NCBI GenBank assembly: GCA_905182985.1
Contig: CAJJDN010000079.1
Coordinates: 264,180 to 328,179, forward strand
Direction: 5' to 3'
DNA: 64,000 nucleotides
DNA from: Paramecium sonneborni
Lineage: Eukaryota > Ciliophora > Oligohymenophorea > Peniculida > Parameciidae
The notes below the pieces were generated by a model. The model made no database searches. It was not told where the DNA came from and saw only the letters and a program-made list of their open reading frames with translations. The position numbers were made by a program, and so were the translations under genes. How positions within the stretch are numbered: the first letter of the stretch is position 1; every line of letters begins with the position of its first letter. Shown piece by piece: positions 38,910 through 52,263 of the stretch.

Positions 38910-40868
38910 TCATTTCCATTTTTTATTCAAATTAGTAATCAATGATTATAAAAATTAATTACAATCATTTTTTTCTTATCTTATCAATTATTTAATATAA
39001 GGATCAATTGATAAAATAAATTCTTCAACGTTCTAAAATGCATAAAATTAATTATTATCTTGGCATTAAATTAAATGATATTAAACAAACATTTAATACT
39101 GACATCTTTTACAAATGATATCTCCATAATTAGATAATTATAAGGGAGTGTTACAAGTTGAATGTATTTGAGGAATAAGACTTTTATGATTACAAAAACT
39201 TTGATTTGGGCAATTAGATTAAAAATTTACAATTATTTCATCTTATTTTATTGAAGGTAATCTTGGAGATCCATTTGACCATTATGATTTGCAATTAATA
39301 ATTAAACCTATCCAAAAATCGACAATTTATTAATTCAAAGTTAAGCTTATTATATATTTCCAAAAAGAATGGATAAAATCATGAAATTATTTGAACTTAT
39401 TTTTGGTCTTATTAAATTAACAGTAAAAATGATGTTCATTTATTTATAAAGAAATTTAGCAAACCTAACATAATATAATTCCTTTTTAGTTTATATACAA
39501 TAAATTATTGCATGTGTGTAATTATTCTTATATATATTATTAACATAAACATTCAGGTGGACAAGAACATTTCAAGGGTAGTGCTGTTTATTTTTCAGGT
39601 AAAATTTAATTTCTGAAATTGGGCGATTAAGAAGTTTATTTTATAATTGTTGAATATGATGTGATATTACTTTCATCTGTTTTTATTGAACCTAATTTTT
39701 CTACAAATGGTTTTCTTCTAAAGTAAAAAGATTTTTAAAAATTCTAAGTAGAAGGCTCAGTTTAAACTTTATCATTTTAGTTTTTTTTATAAGGATTTAA
39801 AATATTAATCTTTTTATTCGAATTATATGAAGGTGTTTTTGTATCAGGAGTTAAAGAAAATGCTTCTAATTATTATTTAAATTATTCTATGCTATTATTT
39901 AAAGAATGAATTAATGAATTAGATAATGAAATTAATCTGATAATATTTTCTTCATAATCTTTTCTTTAATTATTTCCTTGTAAAACTATTTATGTATAAG
40001 ATTTATAATTCTTATCCATGTCATTTTTTTATTATTCTAATAAAGTAATTTCTGCAAATTTTAATTCTTCATCTTTAGTAAAAGTATTTTAGATATTCAA
40101 TCTCATATTTTTAAGGTTTCGTTAATTAATTAGAAAGTCTGATTAAAGATCAAATACTTCTTGTACACAATCATGATTAAATTATTAAAGTTATCTTATT
40201 TATTATTTGAGGGAAGTGAGCTTTTATGATAAAATAATTAAAACTTATGAATTTTCAGATTAATTGTTTAAAATTTATTAATCAGCATTTTCAATCTTCG
40301 AAATAAGTGTATTAACATATGAATTTAAATGAGACATTTTTTAATGTTATTTAGTGTGAACATTTGGAGATTTTAAAGATAAAAATGTTTATTAATTAAT
40401 ACATTCATTGTCTTTAGCTAATTCAAAATCAGATAATGATTAATGTACACTTTGTAAAATAAGAATATAATCTCTATCAATTGAATTTCCAACAATGAAT
40501 TCTTCTAATTTACTTTTTTCTTATGCTATTTTTTCATAATATTTTTGAAAACGTATGAAGACACTTACTATTTTATTTTTAAGTTCCATTTCTAAATTAC
40601 TATATTCTTCATCTTATTTAGCTTTTTATTCTTCTGATCTTAATTTTAATTCTTAAAGTTCAATTCTTTTCTTAACAATATCATCATCATATTTTTGAGA
40701 ACAAATTTTGATGATTTTTTAGACTAGTTCATTTTATAATAATCTTGTGTCATAATAAGATTTTTATTTATCTTGAATATTTGACACAAGCTTCTTTAGA
40801 TCTTCTTAATAAAGTTCTTTTTAAAAATCTAAATCTAATATTTATCTCGTATTTGCTGATTATTGCAT
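38910..40868 (-). CDS. Coiled-coil / Cys-rich protein, paralogue B
   Basis: 652 residues, no intron, 47 bp upstream of paralogue A on the same strand. Same order: N-terminal coiled coil, Ser/Thr-rich linker, then KCSCPPECLC, HTCNNLLYI, a C..C pair, SFWKYIISLTLNQQIVDFW, NCPNQSFCNHK, ICKRCQ and LIQCQD, ending KKWK. The cysteine spacing and the tail match paralogue A, while the coiled coils have diverged, so this is an old tandem duplication with the Cys-rich module under the stronger constraint. Function unknown. Confidence 0.72.
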
Positions 40869-41126
40869 AAAAAGTATTTAAAAATAAATTGTTATTAATT
40901 TATGAAATGAAATAATCACTGGAGTGATAATATTAAAGAATAAGATGATATAAAATCTAAATAAATATGTATAGTATTAATAGATAATATTATGATTAAA
41001 TTTGATATTTAGACATGAACGAATACTGATGATTAAAATGTAGTTATATTAAATTAGATAATAATTGAATTTTAGATTGAATATAATATAATTAATAAAC
41101 ATTAATAAGTATAAGTAAATAAATAA

Positions 41127-43234
41127 ATGTCGACGAAATTAAGAGACTTGATACGTAACATTAGAACATGTAAAACAGCTGCAGAAGAGAGAGCATTAAT
41201 AAAAAAAGAATAAGCATTAATAAGAGAATCCTTTTCTGCAAATGAATCAGAATATAGACCTAGAAATGTAGCTAAATTGCTTTTCATTTCAATGTTAGGA
41301 TATGAGACTGATTTTGCCTAGATGGAATGTTTACATTTAATAACAGCTAATACATATAATGAAAAGAGAATAGGTTATTTGGCATTAACTTAATTATTTA
41401 ATGAGAAAAGTGAAGTATTGATGATGGCTACTAATCGTATTAGAATAGATTTAAATAACCCATCTAATTATATAGTATCATTAGCATTAATGGCATTAAG
41501 TGAAGTATGCACAAGTGAAATGTGTAGAGCATTATCAGGAGAGGTATTAAAATTATTATAGAATGGAACTGCATATATTAAAAAAAAAGCAGCTTTAGCA
41601 AGTACTAGAATTGTAACACGTGTTCCTGAAAAAATTGATGAGTTTTCATAAAAAGTTGAATTATTATTAGATGATAGACATCATGGTGTGTTAGTAGCCT
41701 CTTTACAATTAGCTTAACATATATTAATTATCTAACCTGATTAAAAATAAAGATTCTAAAAATTTGTATAACCTATGGTTAGAATATTCAAATCTATTTA
41801 TTCAACATATTCAGCTGAATATGATGTAGGAGGAGTATCAGATCCATTTTTATAAATTGAAATACTTAAATATTTTAGAATTATGTGTTAAGGAAATGTA
41901 TAACTATCTGGAGAAGTTTCAGATATTCTTACTTAAGTTGCAGCCAATACGAATAATACTAAAAATTCAGGTAATGCTGTTTTATATGAATGTGTTAAAA
42001 CCATTTTTGGAATTGAATCCTCCAGTACACTTAAAACTTTAGGAATTAATATATTAGGTAAGTTTTTATAAAATAAAGATGCTAATAGTAAATATATTTC
42101 TCTTTATATGTTATAAAAAGTTTTGAAACATGATCTTTAAGCTGTTTAAAAGCATAAATAAACTATTTTGGAATGTTTAAAAGAAAATGATAATTCAATC
42201 AAAACTTTAGCATTAGATCTCCTTTATGTTATTACAAATGAAAGTAATGTAAAAGGGATTGTTAAAGAGTTATTAAATGTTTTGCTTACATTATCTGAAG
42301 AAGATGCTGATTTTACTAAAGAATTGACTAATAAAATTTGTTAAATTGTTGAAAAATATGCACCTTCTAGAAGATGGTATATTGATACTTTCATTAAAAT
42401 TTTGATTTTGGCTGGTAATTATGTAGAGGAAGATTCAAGTTCTTCATTGATTCATTTAATTATAGGTACTCCTGAATTATAAAGTTATGCTATTCATAAA
42501 TTATTTTTCTCTTTGTAAGAAAATTTAAATCAAGAAGGATTAGCAAGAACTACAGCTTATTGTTTAGGTGATTTTGGTCATCTTTTATTGAAAGGAGATG
42601 CAACAGCTAGTGACAATACTCCAATATAAATAACAGAGGAAGAAATTCTTGATTTACTTTAAAAATTGATTGAAAAACCAAATTAAAAAAATGTCATTAA
42701 AGAATATGTTTTGTCAGCTTTAATAAAACTATATCCTAAAATCACAAATTTTTAATAATTAATTGCAAAATTAATATAATCTTAGATTAATTCTACTTCA
42801 ATAGAGGTTTCAAAAAGAGCTTCTGAGTATTATGGTTTATTAGATTTATAATGGGATTAACATAGAGCTGGTATTTGTGAATAAATTCCACCTAGTGATA
42901 CTCATAAAGCCATCTATGAAAATAAACCTATAGGTGATGTAGAATATGATGAATATCCACCTTCTAAAACAGAATTAGAATAAGCAAAACCTGTTGGCAA
43001 TAATGAATCAAAAAATATATATGGTTTTGATATAGATAATCTTATAGGAAATTAAGATTCAAATTAATCTAAGTAATAAACATAAGTTACAAATTAATTA
43101 CCTGGTAATTTATTTGATCCATTTGATATAACATTAAATTTATCAGGAACATAATAATAATAATAATAATAATCTACATTACCAAATCTTAGTTCATTAA
43201 CAGGAATAGGTGAATTTTCAATAAAGTAAGAAAC

Positions 43235-43291
<57 letters not shown>

Positions 43292-43471
43292 GCCTGTTAA
43301 TCTTTTATAGAATTTATATAATTAAAATATAAATTTATATTAATAATAATAATAATATCCATTCTAATAACAATAATAATAACCTTTAGTTAATTTGCCT
43401 GGTGATATTTTTAATTTAAATCTACAACCATAACAATAAAAAACAATACCATAAACTCTTCCTAATGTTAT

Positions 43472-43506
<35 letters not shown>

Positions 43507-43977
43507 TTTAATAATAATAACCAATAATATAATAATAATAAATTTAAGCATAATAAAATGAATAAAAATCTTTAAGTTAATAAGCCATAGCTTTTGATGA
43601 TGGCGCTTTATAAATAGAGTTTAGAGCAGTGAAAGTAAGAATTGATTTGAAATATTATAGGAAACCTTTGATTAAACAAATATTACAGCTTACTTTAACA
43701 ATAAAACAGCTAGTCCAATAACAGAATTACAATTATCTTTTGCAGTACTGAAGTATATGAAATTATAACTTACATAACCAACATCATCAACAATAAGTGG
43801 GAATAGTAGTGGATAGGTGATATCGGTATTTATGAATTTATATTTAAGACATTAAAAATCACAAATTCAAATTAAGGATAGAAGGGGATTGTAATGAAAA
43901 TAAAGGTTTCTTATAAGATAAATGGTTTAATAATAGATAAGGAAGTGACATTTAATAAATTTCCTCCAGAATATTGA
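41127..43977 (+). CDS. AP1G: AP-1 complex gamma-adaptin
   Basis: 933 residues after introns of 26 and 23 nt (43826-43848, AAG end). N-terminal trunk of armadillo-like helices starting [22 protein letters not shown] and continuing through [20 protein letters not shown], the signature of gamma adaptins. A hinge of ~140 residues (about 43149-43575) is dominated by glutamine runs written almost only as TAA. The gamma-ear domain closes the protein ([42 protein letters not shown]). AP-1 sorts clathrin cargo at the trans-Golgi/endosome; the ear binds accessory factors. Length fits the family despite the expanded hinge. Confidence 0.93.
43236..43292 (+). repeat. (TAA)n microsatellite coding for polyglutamine
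   Basis: Eighteen consecutive TAA triplets followed by TAG, all in frame as Gln in the AP-1 gamma hinge. Shorter TAA runs lie on both sides (for example 43149-43170 and 43471-43506). Uniform codon use points to slippage growth and not to selection for codon choice. Confidence 0.9.
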
Positions 43978-44055
43978 AATATAATAAAATATGAATAACA
44001 AATAATTGTCTGTATATGTAGAAATGAATAATAATATTTAATATTTATATTAAAA

Positions 44056-45159
44056 ATGTTATTTAGATAAAAGGAGAGAGTACCAGATATTGGGAAACAT
44101 AACTTTAGAGAGTTTATGAGAAGAGAAGATGATTCTTGTATGAATACTTAGAATATCTTACCAATTTTCAGTAATAGCACAATTTAAGCTTAAACAAAGC
44201 AATCGTAAATATTGTGAAACTTAATTAAGTCAAACACCGTAAGCATTAGATGGATCAATAAAGATGTTAGGAAATACTTGGGATGCATAACATTTAGGTA
44301 AGTTCCTATAACATAGTCAATTTGCATAATTAGGTGCTAGAACTATGAAAATGGGAGATACTTAATAAAATATGACTATGAAAAATTAAAGTTTTTATTT
44401 TCGAAGTTAGTAACCTAGATTAATTGAAGATAATGTAGATTATTTACATCAACATCCAATTAATCATTTAATAACATAGCATCCACTATAATCCACTAGT
44501 TAATCTTTCTTGAAAAAAAAACTATTATAAATTCCAGAAAAGCAATTTGATGAAACAAAAATTAATTATTAAACTTAACCAGAACTTAAGAGACCTGAAG
44601 ATTATCGTAAGGATTTGTAAGAAGCTAAATCAAATTAAGTTAAATATCATTAATGGAGATCTTAATTTTAAGATGTTAATAAAGCATATAAGAAAGCTAA
44701 ATTAGGATTTAAATCTGGTTTATATGCTTTAGATAATCCAAATAATGAATAAACGGAATTGTATAGAGAAGAACATGAAAAACTTAAAAAATAAGATGAA
44801 CATAAAACTACATAACATTTTAAGAGATTTAAGTGTAAAATAGTAATATTACACATATAGCACTTGAGAGATTTAATTGTAGTAATCCATCAATTGAGTT
44901 TGACAATGTTAGACATATTAAAAATTAACCTAATCCAGAGGATCCATTATTACATTAAGGACAATTCCCTTCCAAGAATTTTGAGATGCATAAAGATTGG
45001 ATGAAAAAACGATCTGGCAATTCCAATTTTGATACTTAAAATAGAATTTTTGGAAAAACAGATAATGATAGAAAAGTTAATACATTTAGAGCTTAATATT
45101 TAAAAGATTAAGAAATGAGAGGAAGAGAATACAATGCCATTACATTAGTGAAAGAATGA
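44056..45159 (+). CDS. Unknown protein
   Basis: About 347 residues after a 34- or 40-nt intron near 44136 and a 26-nt intron near 44828. Polar and rich in Gln, Lys and Asn; contains SNRKYCETQLSQTPQALDG, AYKKAKLGFKSGLYALDNP and DWMKKRSGNSNFD. Its C-terminus RGREYNAITLVKE is well ordered in appearance. No family recognised. Follows AP1G by 78 bp on the same strand. Confidence 0.6.
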
Positions 45160-45180
45160 TAAAATTTTAATTTATTTTAA

Positions 45181-46433
45181 ATGTTAACAGATTGTGATTT
45201 TTATTGTAAACAAACTATTACAGAATTATAAGCACAATTGGCACATAAAAAGAAAAAGATTCAAATCTTAAAATAAGAAAAGAATTCTATCTTAAATCGT
45301 ATTGATGAATTAAATCAAAAAGTTCATGATTAAGCAGAAGAATTCAAAAAGTATAGATTAAAATTTAGAGGTCTTGAAAAATAACATTCTCATGTAAATA
45401 TAATATGCATTAAAATAGTTAAAATATTAGAATGAAAACTTAAGAAAAGATTAAAGTGTTAATAATGAAACTATTACTTTGTTTTAAAAAGGATTCAAAA
45501 AAGATGAATTTAAAAAACATGAAAAAACTGTAGCATAGTTACAAAATGATATTATTAAATTATCTAATGCTTTAGAAGAACATAAAATAGTTAGAGAATC
45601 TAATAGTGAAGAAATAACAAGATAATTAATTTATATCTAAGAATTAGAAACTCAACTTAATGCATATAAATCTATGACTCAAGATGATTAATTAAAATAT
45701 AACAACTAACAACTTTATTAAACTATCGAAGATCTTAATTATTAATTGTATTCATCTAATAAAGAGAAAGATGAGGATTATTAAAATTAATTATAAGAAT
45801 TGTAATAAATTGCTGATATTGCTAAATTACAAAATAAAGAGCTTGCTTTAAAAATTGCATAATCAGATAAACTTTATTAAATGCAAATTCAAAAAATTAT
45901 AAAGCTATGTGAATCTGTACATGATGAATTATCAAATAAAGTATAAAACAGTGCAGAAGTTAGAGATATTTTAAAAAAATTAATTATTTCCAAAAAAGAT
46001 GTCGATCTTGATTTACTTAAGTATTTCTTTTAAGTTAAATAATAGAATTGAATCTGAAATTAATAGTTAAACTTGTGAAGAATTATAAAATAAAGTTGAG
46101 AATTTATCAAATGAAAATTAAAATATTAAATAAAAGTTTTAAGCAACATCTACAAATAAAGAAGCTTTATAAATGAGAGAAAAGGATTTAATTCATTAAA
46201 ATGAAAAATTATAGTTATAAGTCGAAAGATAAAAAGAATTAAACTAAATGAGATAAAAGACAATGACTGAGTAAATATCATCATTATAGAGAAATAACAA
46301 ATAGTTGAATTAGGATTTGGATAAAATAACCAAAGAAGTCTAAGACTTAAGAGAAGAAAAGGTTGTTTTATAATAAACAATACAGAGATAGGAGAAAAAG
46401 ATATAAACATTAAGTTTAACTAAATATAAATGA
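45181..46433 (+). CDS. Long coiled-coil protein
   Basis: 400 residues after two 25-nt GTA...TAG introns (the second near 46019). Almost wholly Lys/Glu/Gln/Leu heptad-like helix, beginning MLTDCDFYCKQTITELQAQL. No other domain. Typical of structural or tethering proteins (basal body, Golgi or cortex); nothing narrows this. It starts 21 bp after the previous stop. Confidence 0.7.
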
Positions 46434-46516
46434 AAATTTTGATTGATTAATTAAATTTGATTATATTAAAAATCATCTAATTTTTTATTTATATTTTTAC
46501 TTATATTTTAATTTTA

Positions 46517-47003
46517 ATGATTAATTATCAACATTAGCAATTATTTTTGAATTAAAATTCAACATAAAAATTCCTATTCAATTAAGCTGGAATTATTTAA
46601 AAATAGAATTCTTGCTTTTTTGAATCTTCTTTTAAGTATATTGATCCAAAAATCAAATAATTTCTTAAACAGCAAACTATTACTTTAATTCTATCATGGA
46701 ATAAAAGAGTAGTTTGATTAGAATATAATTAAGAAATTTTATGGCCATAATAATGATAGAAATTGTAAATTAGAGAGAGGTGATATATCTAAGATTGAAT
46801 TGCTGATCAATAAAATGAATTATTAATTAAGTATAAAATATAATAAAGAATATTGTAATTAATTTTAAAAAATAAAAGTAATATACATAATTTAAATAAT
46901 AATAATTGATTAATTAAAAATATAATTTTTTTAATTCTGGAAAATTCTGTTTTCGAGAATTAATAAATTCGAGAGAATCGAAAGTTAGGTCTTTTAAAGC
47001 TGA
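46517..47003 (+). CDS. Possible small gene upstream of Hsp70
   Basis: From ATG 46517 a coding-like frame runs 64 codons, needs a 25-nt GTA...AAG intron near 46711, and continues with KFYGHNNDRNCKLERGD and KIELLINKMNYQL. The first 115 residues look like protein (Gln/Asn/Lys-rich with hydrophobic spacing). After about 46880 it becomes low-complexity and only meets TGA at 47001, running over the heat-shock element, so the true end is probably earlier through an intron I cannot place. Function unknown. Confidence 0.4.
46935..46977 (+). promoter_or_regulatory. Heat-shock element upstream of Hsp70
   Basis: TTC-GAA-TTC blocks at 46935-37, 46940-42 and 46945-47 are each separated by exactly two bases: a perfect three-unit HSE. 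Further units follow at TTC 46952/GAA 46957 and TTC 46968/GAA 46975. HSF trimers bind such arrays. The first unit lies about 128 bp before the Hsp70 ATG. Confidence 0.85.
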
Positions 47004-47062
47004 TGATAGAGAAGGTGAATTGAATTAATAAATAAAAAAAGTTAAGAAAGTAAAAAGATAAG

Positions 47063-49003
<1,941 letters not shown>

Positions 49004-49200
49004 AATTTATTATTATGATTGATTTATATATATATATATATACATACATATTTATTATCATATTATCTCACTTTTTAAACATACATTTTTATTTATTATA
49101 ATATTCATCTCTATCATTTAATCATTCTCTTATCATCACTTAATTTTATATCATTCATTTCTTAAATAAACATCTAATATATGATAATTTTTATTTAAAA

Positions 49201-49631
49201 ATGTTGTAATATGATACAGACTTCGGCAAAATATTTTACTGTATCTATACACTTCATTAAAACCAATTGATTAGCTTAGATCGAAAGTCCAAATTAAAGG
49301 GTTTTATACTTTATTCACAATAGATATGCTTATCACATTCGATGATAAAATGATGACTTTATTAACTAGTCTCCACAAATTAAATGAACACTAAGTTTAA
49401 GAACATCTCCTCATGATTGCTGATTCTTAATATGATTCTAATCCGAATATAGATTTCGAATTATCTGAAGAAAACTTCTCAATCAAGTCTTCTCATACAT
49501 TACAGTAAACCAGACCTCATAAACCAAAAAAAATTATTATCGAAAAAAGCACTTATAAATTAGTTCATCAAGCTTAAATATAATATACTGCAAGATCATC
49601 TAAAAGAACAGCTACATAAAAACTAACATGA
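49201..49631 (+). CDS. Unknown small protein
   Basis: ATG 49201 reads 41 codons, then a 23-nt intron with a GTT donor (ending just before 49324) joins to the frame MLITFDDKMMTLLTSLHKL and on to TGA 49629. If the first exon is wrong, the ATG at 49326 gives 101 residues with no intron. Hydrophilic C-terminus rich in Lys, Ser and Gln (KPKKIIIEKSTYK). No family recognised. Its last 64 bases overlap the end of the opposite-strand gene. Confidence 0.5.
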
Positions 49632-49891
49632 AATATTTTTCTATTCATTTAATTTTTAGATTTTACAAATTTTATATTCAAATTCTTCTTTTATACTTAC
49701 CCTTTTCTAAATTTTATTTATTATGATTATTTTTATTTAAAATTGTTTAAAAAGATTAATTAATTAATATCATTTTCAAATCTAGCGATTTCATTACGAT
49801 CATCTCTTGCCCTCCTTTTTTTAACATTAACATATTATGCTTTTAATGCTTTTTTCTAGAATCTTAAAATACTAATTTTAGATTTATACAT
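49568..49891 (-). CDS. Small basic protein, unknown
   Basis: ATG 49889-49891, open for 107 codons. The N-terminal half is convincing: FQKKALKAQYVNVKKRRA and RDDRNEIARFENDINQLI form a charged amphipathic helix. The rest is Lys/Gln-rich low complexity. A 26-nt GTA...TAG intron near 49640-49665 would give a shorter end at 49596. Either way it overlaps the 3' end of the plus-strand gene. Could be a small nuclear or structural protein; no family seen. Confidence 0.42.
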
Positions 49892-50151
49892 TTTAAATTA
49901 CTTTATTTATGTATTTTAACTTATTTAATCCTGTTTTTCATAATGATATCATACATAGATTTCTGTCTAATTTTATTCATTTAGTAATTTTTAAACTTTT
50001 TGATTTTACAAATTCTATACTCTTTTTTTTATAGAATTTCTAAACCAAAATTACTTTTCAATATATTATCTTGCTTTTTCCTTATTTATATCAATTAATT
50101 GATTTTAACATAACAAATTAATTCTTTAGTTATGATATAAATTTTTATATT

Positions 50152-50759
50152 ATGTTAGATTAAATCGATGAATCCATTGATATGTCAGCAAAGGTGAAAT
50201 CTATCAAATCATCAAGTATAATTTGATCTTATTCAGATCGAAGTCCTGAATAAAAGGTTAGTTTACTCAAACTTAGAAAAAACTCAAAAAGTTTTGGAAA
50301 TTGCACCACTGAAAAAATAATTACAATATATTGGTATGATTAAGAACATGATTAAACTTATGAATTTTCACAAAGTTTCAGCGATATCTTGTCTTTAGGT
50401 GATATTTGTAATTGGGGTATTCTGAAATTAAAAGACATGAATTTACCAAAAATTGATAATGAATAAACCAAATTGTATTTACCAAAAAAGAAGTAAGGTA
50501 AACCTAATGAAGATTTTCCATGTATCTTTTTAATAAATTTTTAGCATTCAGAAATGAACTTTAACTAAAAGATTGTGATCAAACCAAATTTTCCATTAAA
50601 GTTTTCTTTTAAGCAAGAGAAGTTACACCTCCTTAAAGAATTTAACCTCGCTCATCATATAGTAATTCTCTAAATAAAGAAAAACGAATCTCTATTATTG
50701 AATAAAAAAAAAGTAAAAACAAAACTAGTTTCTTTTGTTTTTGCAATAATGTTGAATGA
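50152..50759 (+). CDS. Unknown 187-residue protein
   Basis: Two introns: 21 nt (GTA...CAG) after codon ~24 and 23 nt (GTA...TAG) near 50521; without the second the frame ends wrongly. Contains KIITIYWYDQEHDQTYEF and FSIKVFFQAREVTPPQR, suggesting a small beta-rich domain, and a basic C-terminus with FFCFCNNVE just before the stop. I do not recognise the fold. Confidence 0.58.
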
Positions 50760-50763
50760 ATGA

Positions 50764-51069
50764 ATGAACTTATATCTTTATAACAAATTAGATCAAAATA
50801 TTGCTAAACATCATCAAAATGCTTTATAGCCTTTGATTAAATTTTTGCCGCCTTCAAATTTCGAACTTAAAGGAACTGTTTTTAGTAATAATTCTAAATT
50901 ACTTTATTAATTCAAAATATAAATTTTATTTATTTTTTTGTATAAATTTGAACATAAATATATATTTTCATAAAATTTTTATGTAGAAACGATCTTCCAA
51001 ATTTAATTTTAACAATCTTCAAAGAATTATAATTATGTATTCCTCTTCAACTAAATCAAAAATATTTGA
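50764..51069 (+). CDS. Possible small protein
   Basis: Open for 101 codons from an ATG immediately after the preceding stop (5 bp). The first half reads like protein: NKLDQNIAKHHQNALQPL and FLPPSNFELKGTVF. The second half is Phe/Tyr/Ile-rich and could include an unremoved intron. It may be a separate gene or an alternative 3' exon of the upstream gene. Confidence 0.32.
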
Positions 51070-51320
51070 TTAAAATCTTTTACTCTAGAATCCTTAATAC
51101 ATCTTTTTTATCTATAGAGAATTAAAAATTTTATTTTTATAATAATATAGAATATCTTTTAATCTATTTTTATTTTTTATGCTTAATTGAAATAATAAGA
51201 TAAAAGTATAGAAAATTATTAAATGAGTTTAATCTAATAATTAAAAACTTTTTATTATTTAGGATAATTTTTAACTTAAATATTCATAAAATTGCATATG
51301 ATCTATTATAAATTAATCTT

Positions 51321-52209
51321 TCATTTTTATGCAATAACTAATAAACAATCTTAAATTAAAGGTTCATTTAAAACATTCAATTTATATTTAATTTTCTCAT
51401 CTAATTTTTTTAATAAATTTTGATATAATTCTTGATCTTTTTATAAAAATGCAATAATTTCAGGGTTTTATCCTTCTATGATTTAGTCTGATGTAAATCT
51501 ATTTGCTGCTGTATTTTAATACCATAATACTAATTATTAATTTATAATATATACATATGTTTTTGAAACCCAAAGTTTCTAATAATTCTTTAAGTTTAGC
51601 TTTATCAGATCCTAAATTGAAAGCATCATGACTTTTTGGAAATACATATCCAACTTCTACAGCTGTTGTTCTTAGAATTGTATAATTATCAGCTAATTCC
51701 CTTCTTCCCCAAATGGAGAATCCAATCCTTCCTCCAGGCTTCAAAATTCTATAGGCCTCTTACAAAGCTAAAATTGGATTTAAAACTAAATGAAAAATAA
51801 ATCCTCCATAATATATATCAAAATAATCATTATCATATTGAGATAAATCTTCAGCATTTGCTACTTTAGCATCCCAAGAAATTTATTTAAATAAGTTTTC
51901 TAGATTATTATAATCTAATTATCCATTTGGAAAATTTAAAAAGTTGAGTACTCTTTGTTTAGAAGCTTCAATCATTTTTTCTGATAAGTCTGTTGATATA
52001 AATTCACAATTCAATTATTTATTTATGAGTATCATAGGAATTAACAATCCAGGACCACATCCAGATTCGAAAATTCGTTAAGCATTTTATATATCAAGCA
52101 TGTTAATTAGAGTTATACCAAAACTAGCTTGATTTCCTTATATTTTAGAATAATTATCAACATAATTACTCCAATAGGACTTTAATTAATCTTATGACTG
52201 AATACTCAT
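51321..52209 (-). CDS. SAM-dependent methyltransferase, class I
   Basis: 287 residues after a 25-nt intron near 51550. Rossmann motif I is FESGCGPGLLIPM, followed by FISTDLSEKMIEASKQR (motif II acid), ANAEDLSQYDNDYFD (motif III) and LQEAYRILKPGGRIGFSIWG, the post-III signature of small-molecule methyltransferases of the UbiE/COQ5-like superfamily. The substrate cannot be told; no targeting peptide is evident. It lies 55 bp from the end of the large lipid-transfer gene on the same strand. Confidence 0.82.
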
Positions 52210-52263
52210 TGAAATGGAAATAAATAATAATTATTTAATTTTCACATAATATATTAATATTTT

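Noticed and set aside
41102..41287. Minus-strand open frame with hydrophobic residues
   Set aside because: It is the antisense of the conserved AP-1 gamma N-terminus, which has strong family signatures on the plus strand.
43140..43570. Premature stops in the AP-1 gamma hinge
   Set aside because: The TAA/TAG runs are glutamine codons in this code; the frame continues into a good gamma-ear domain.
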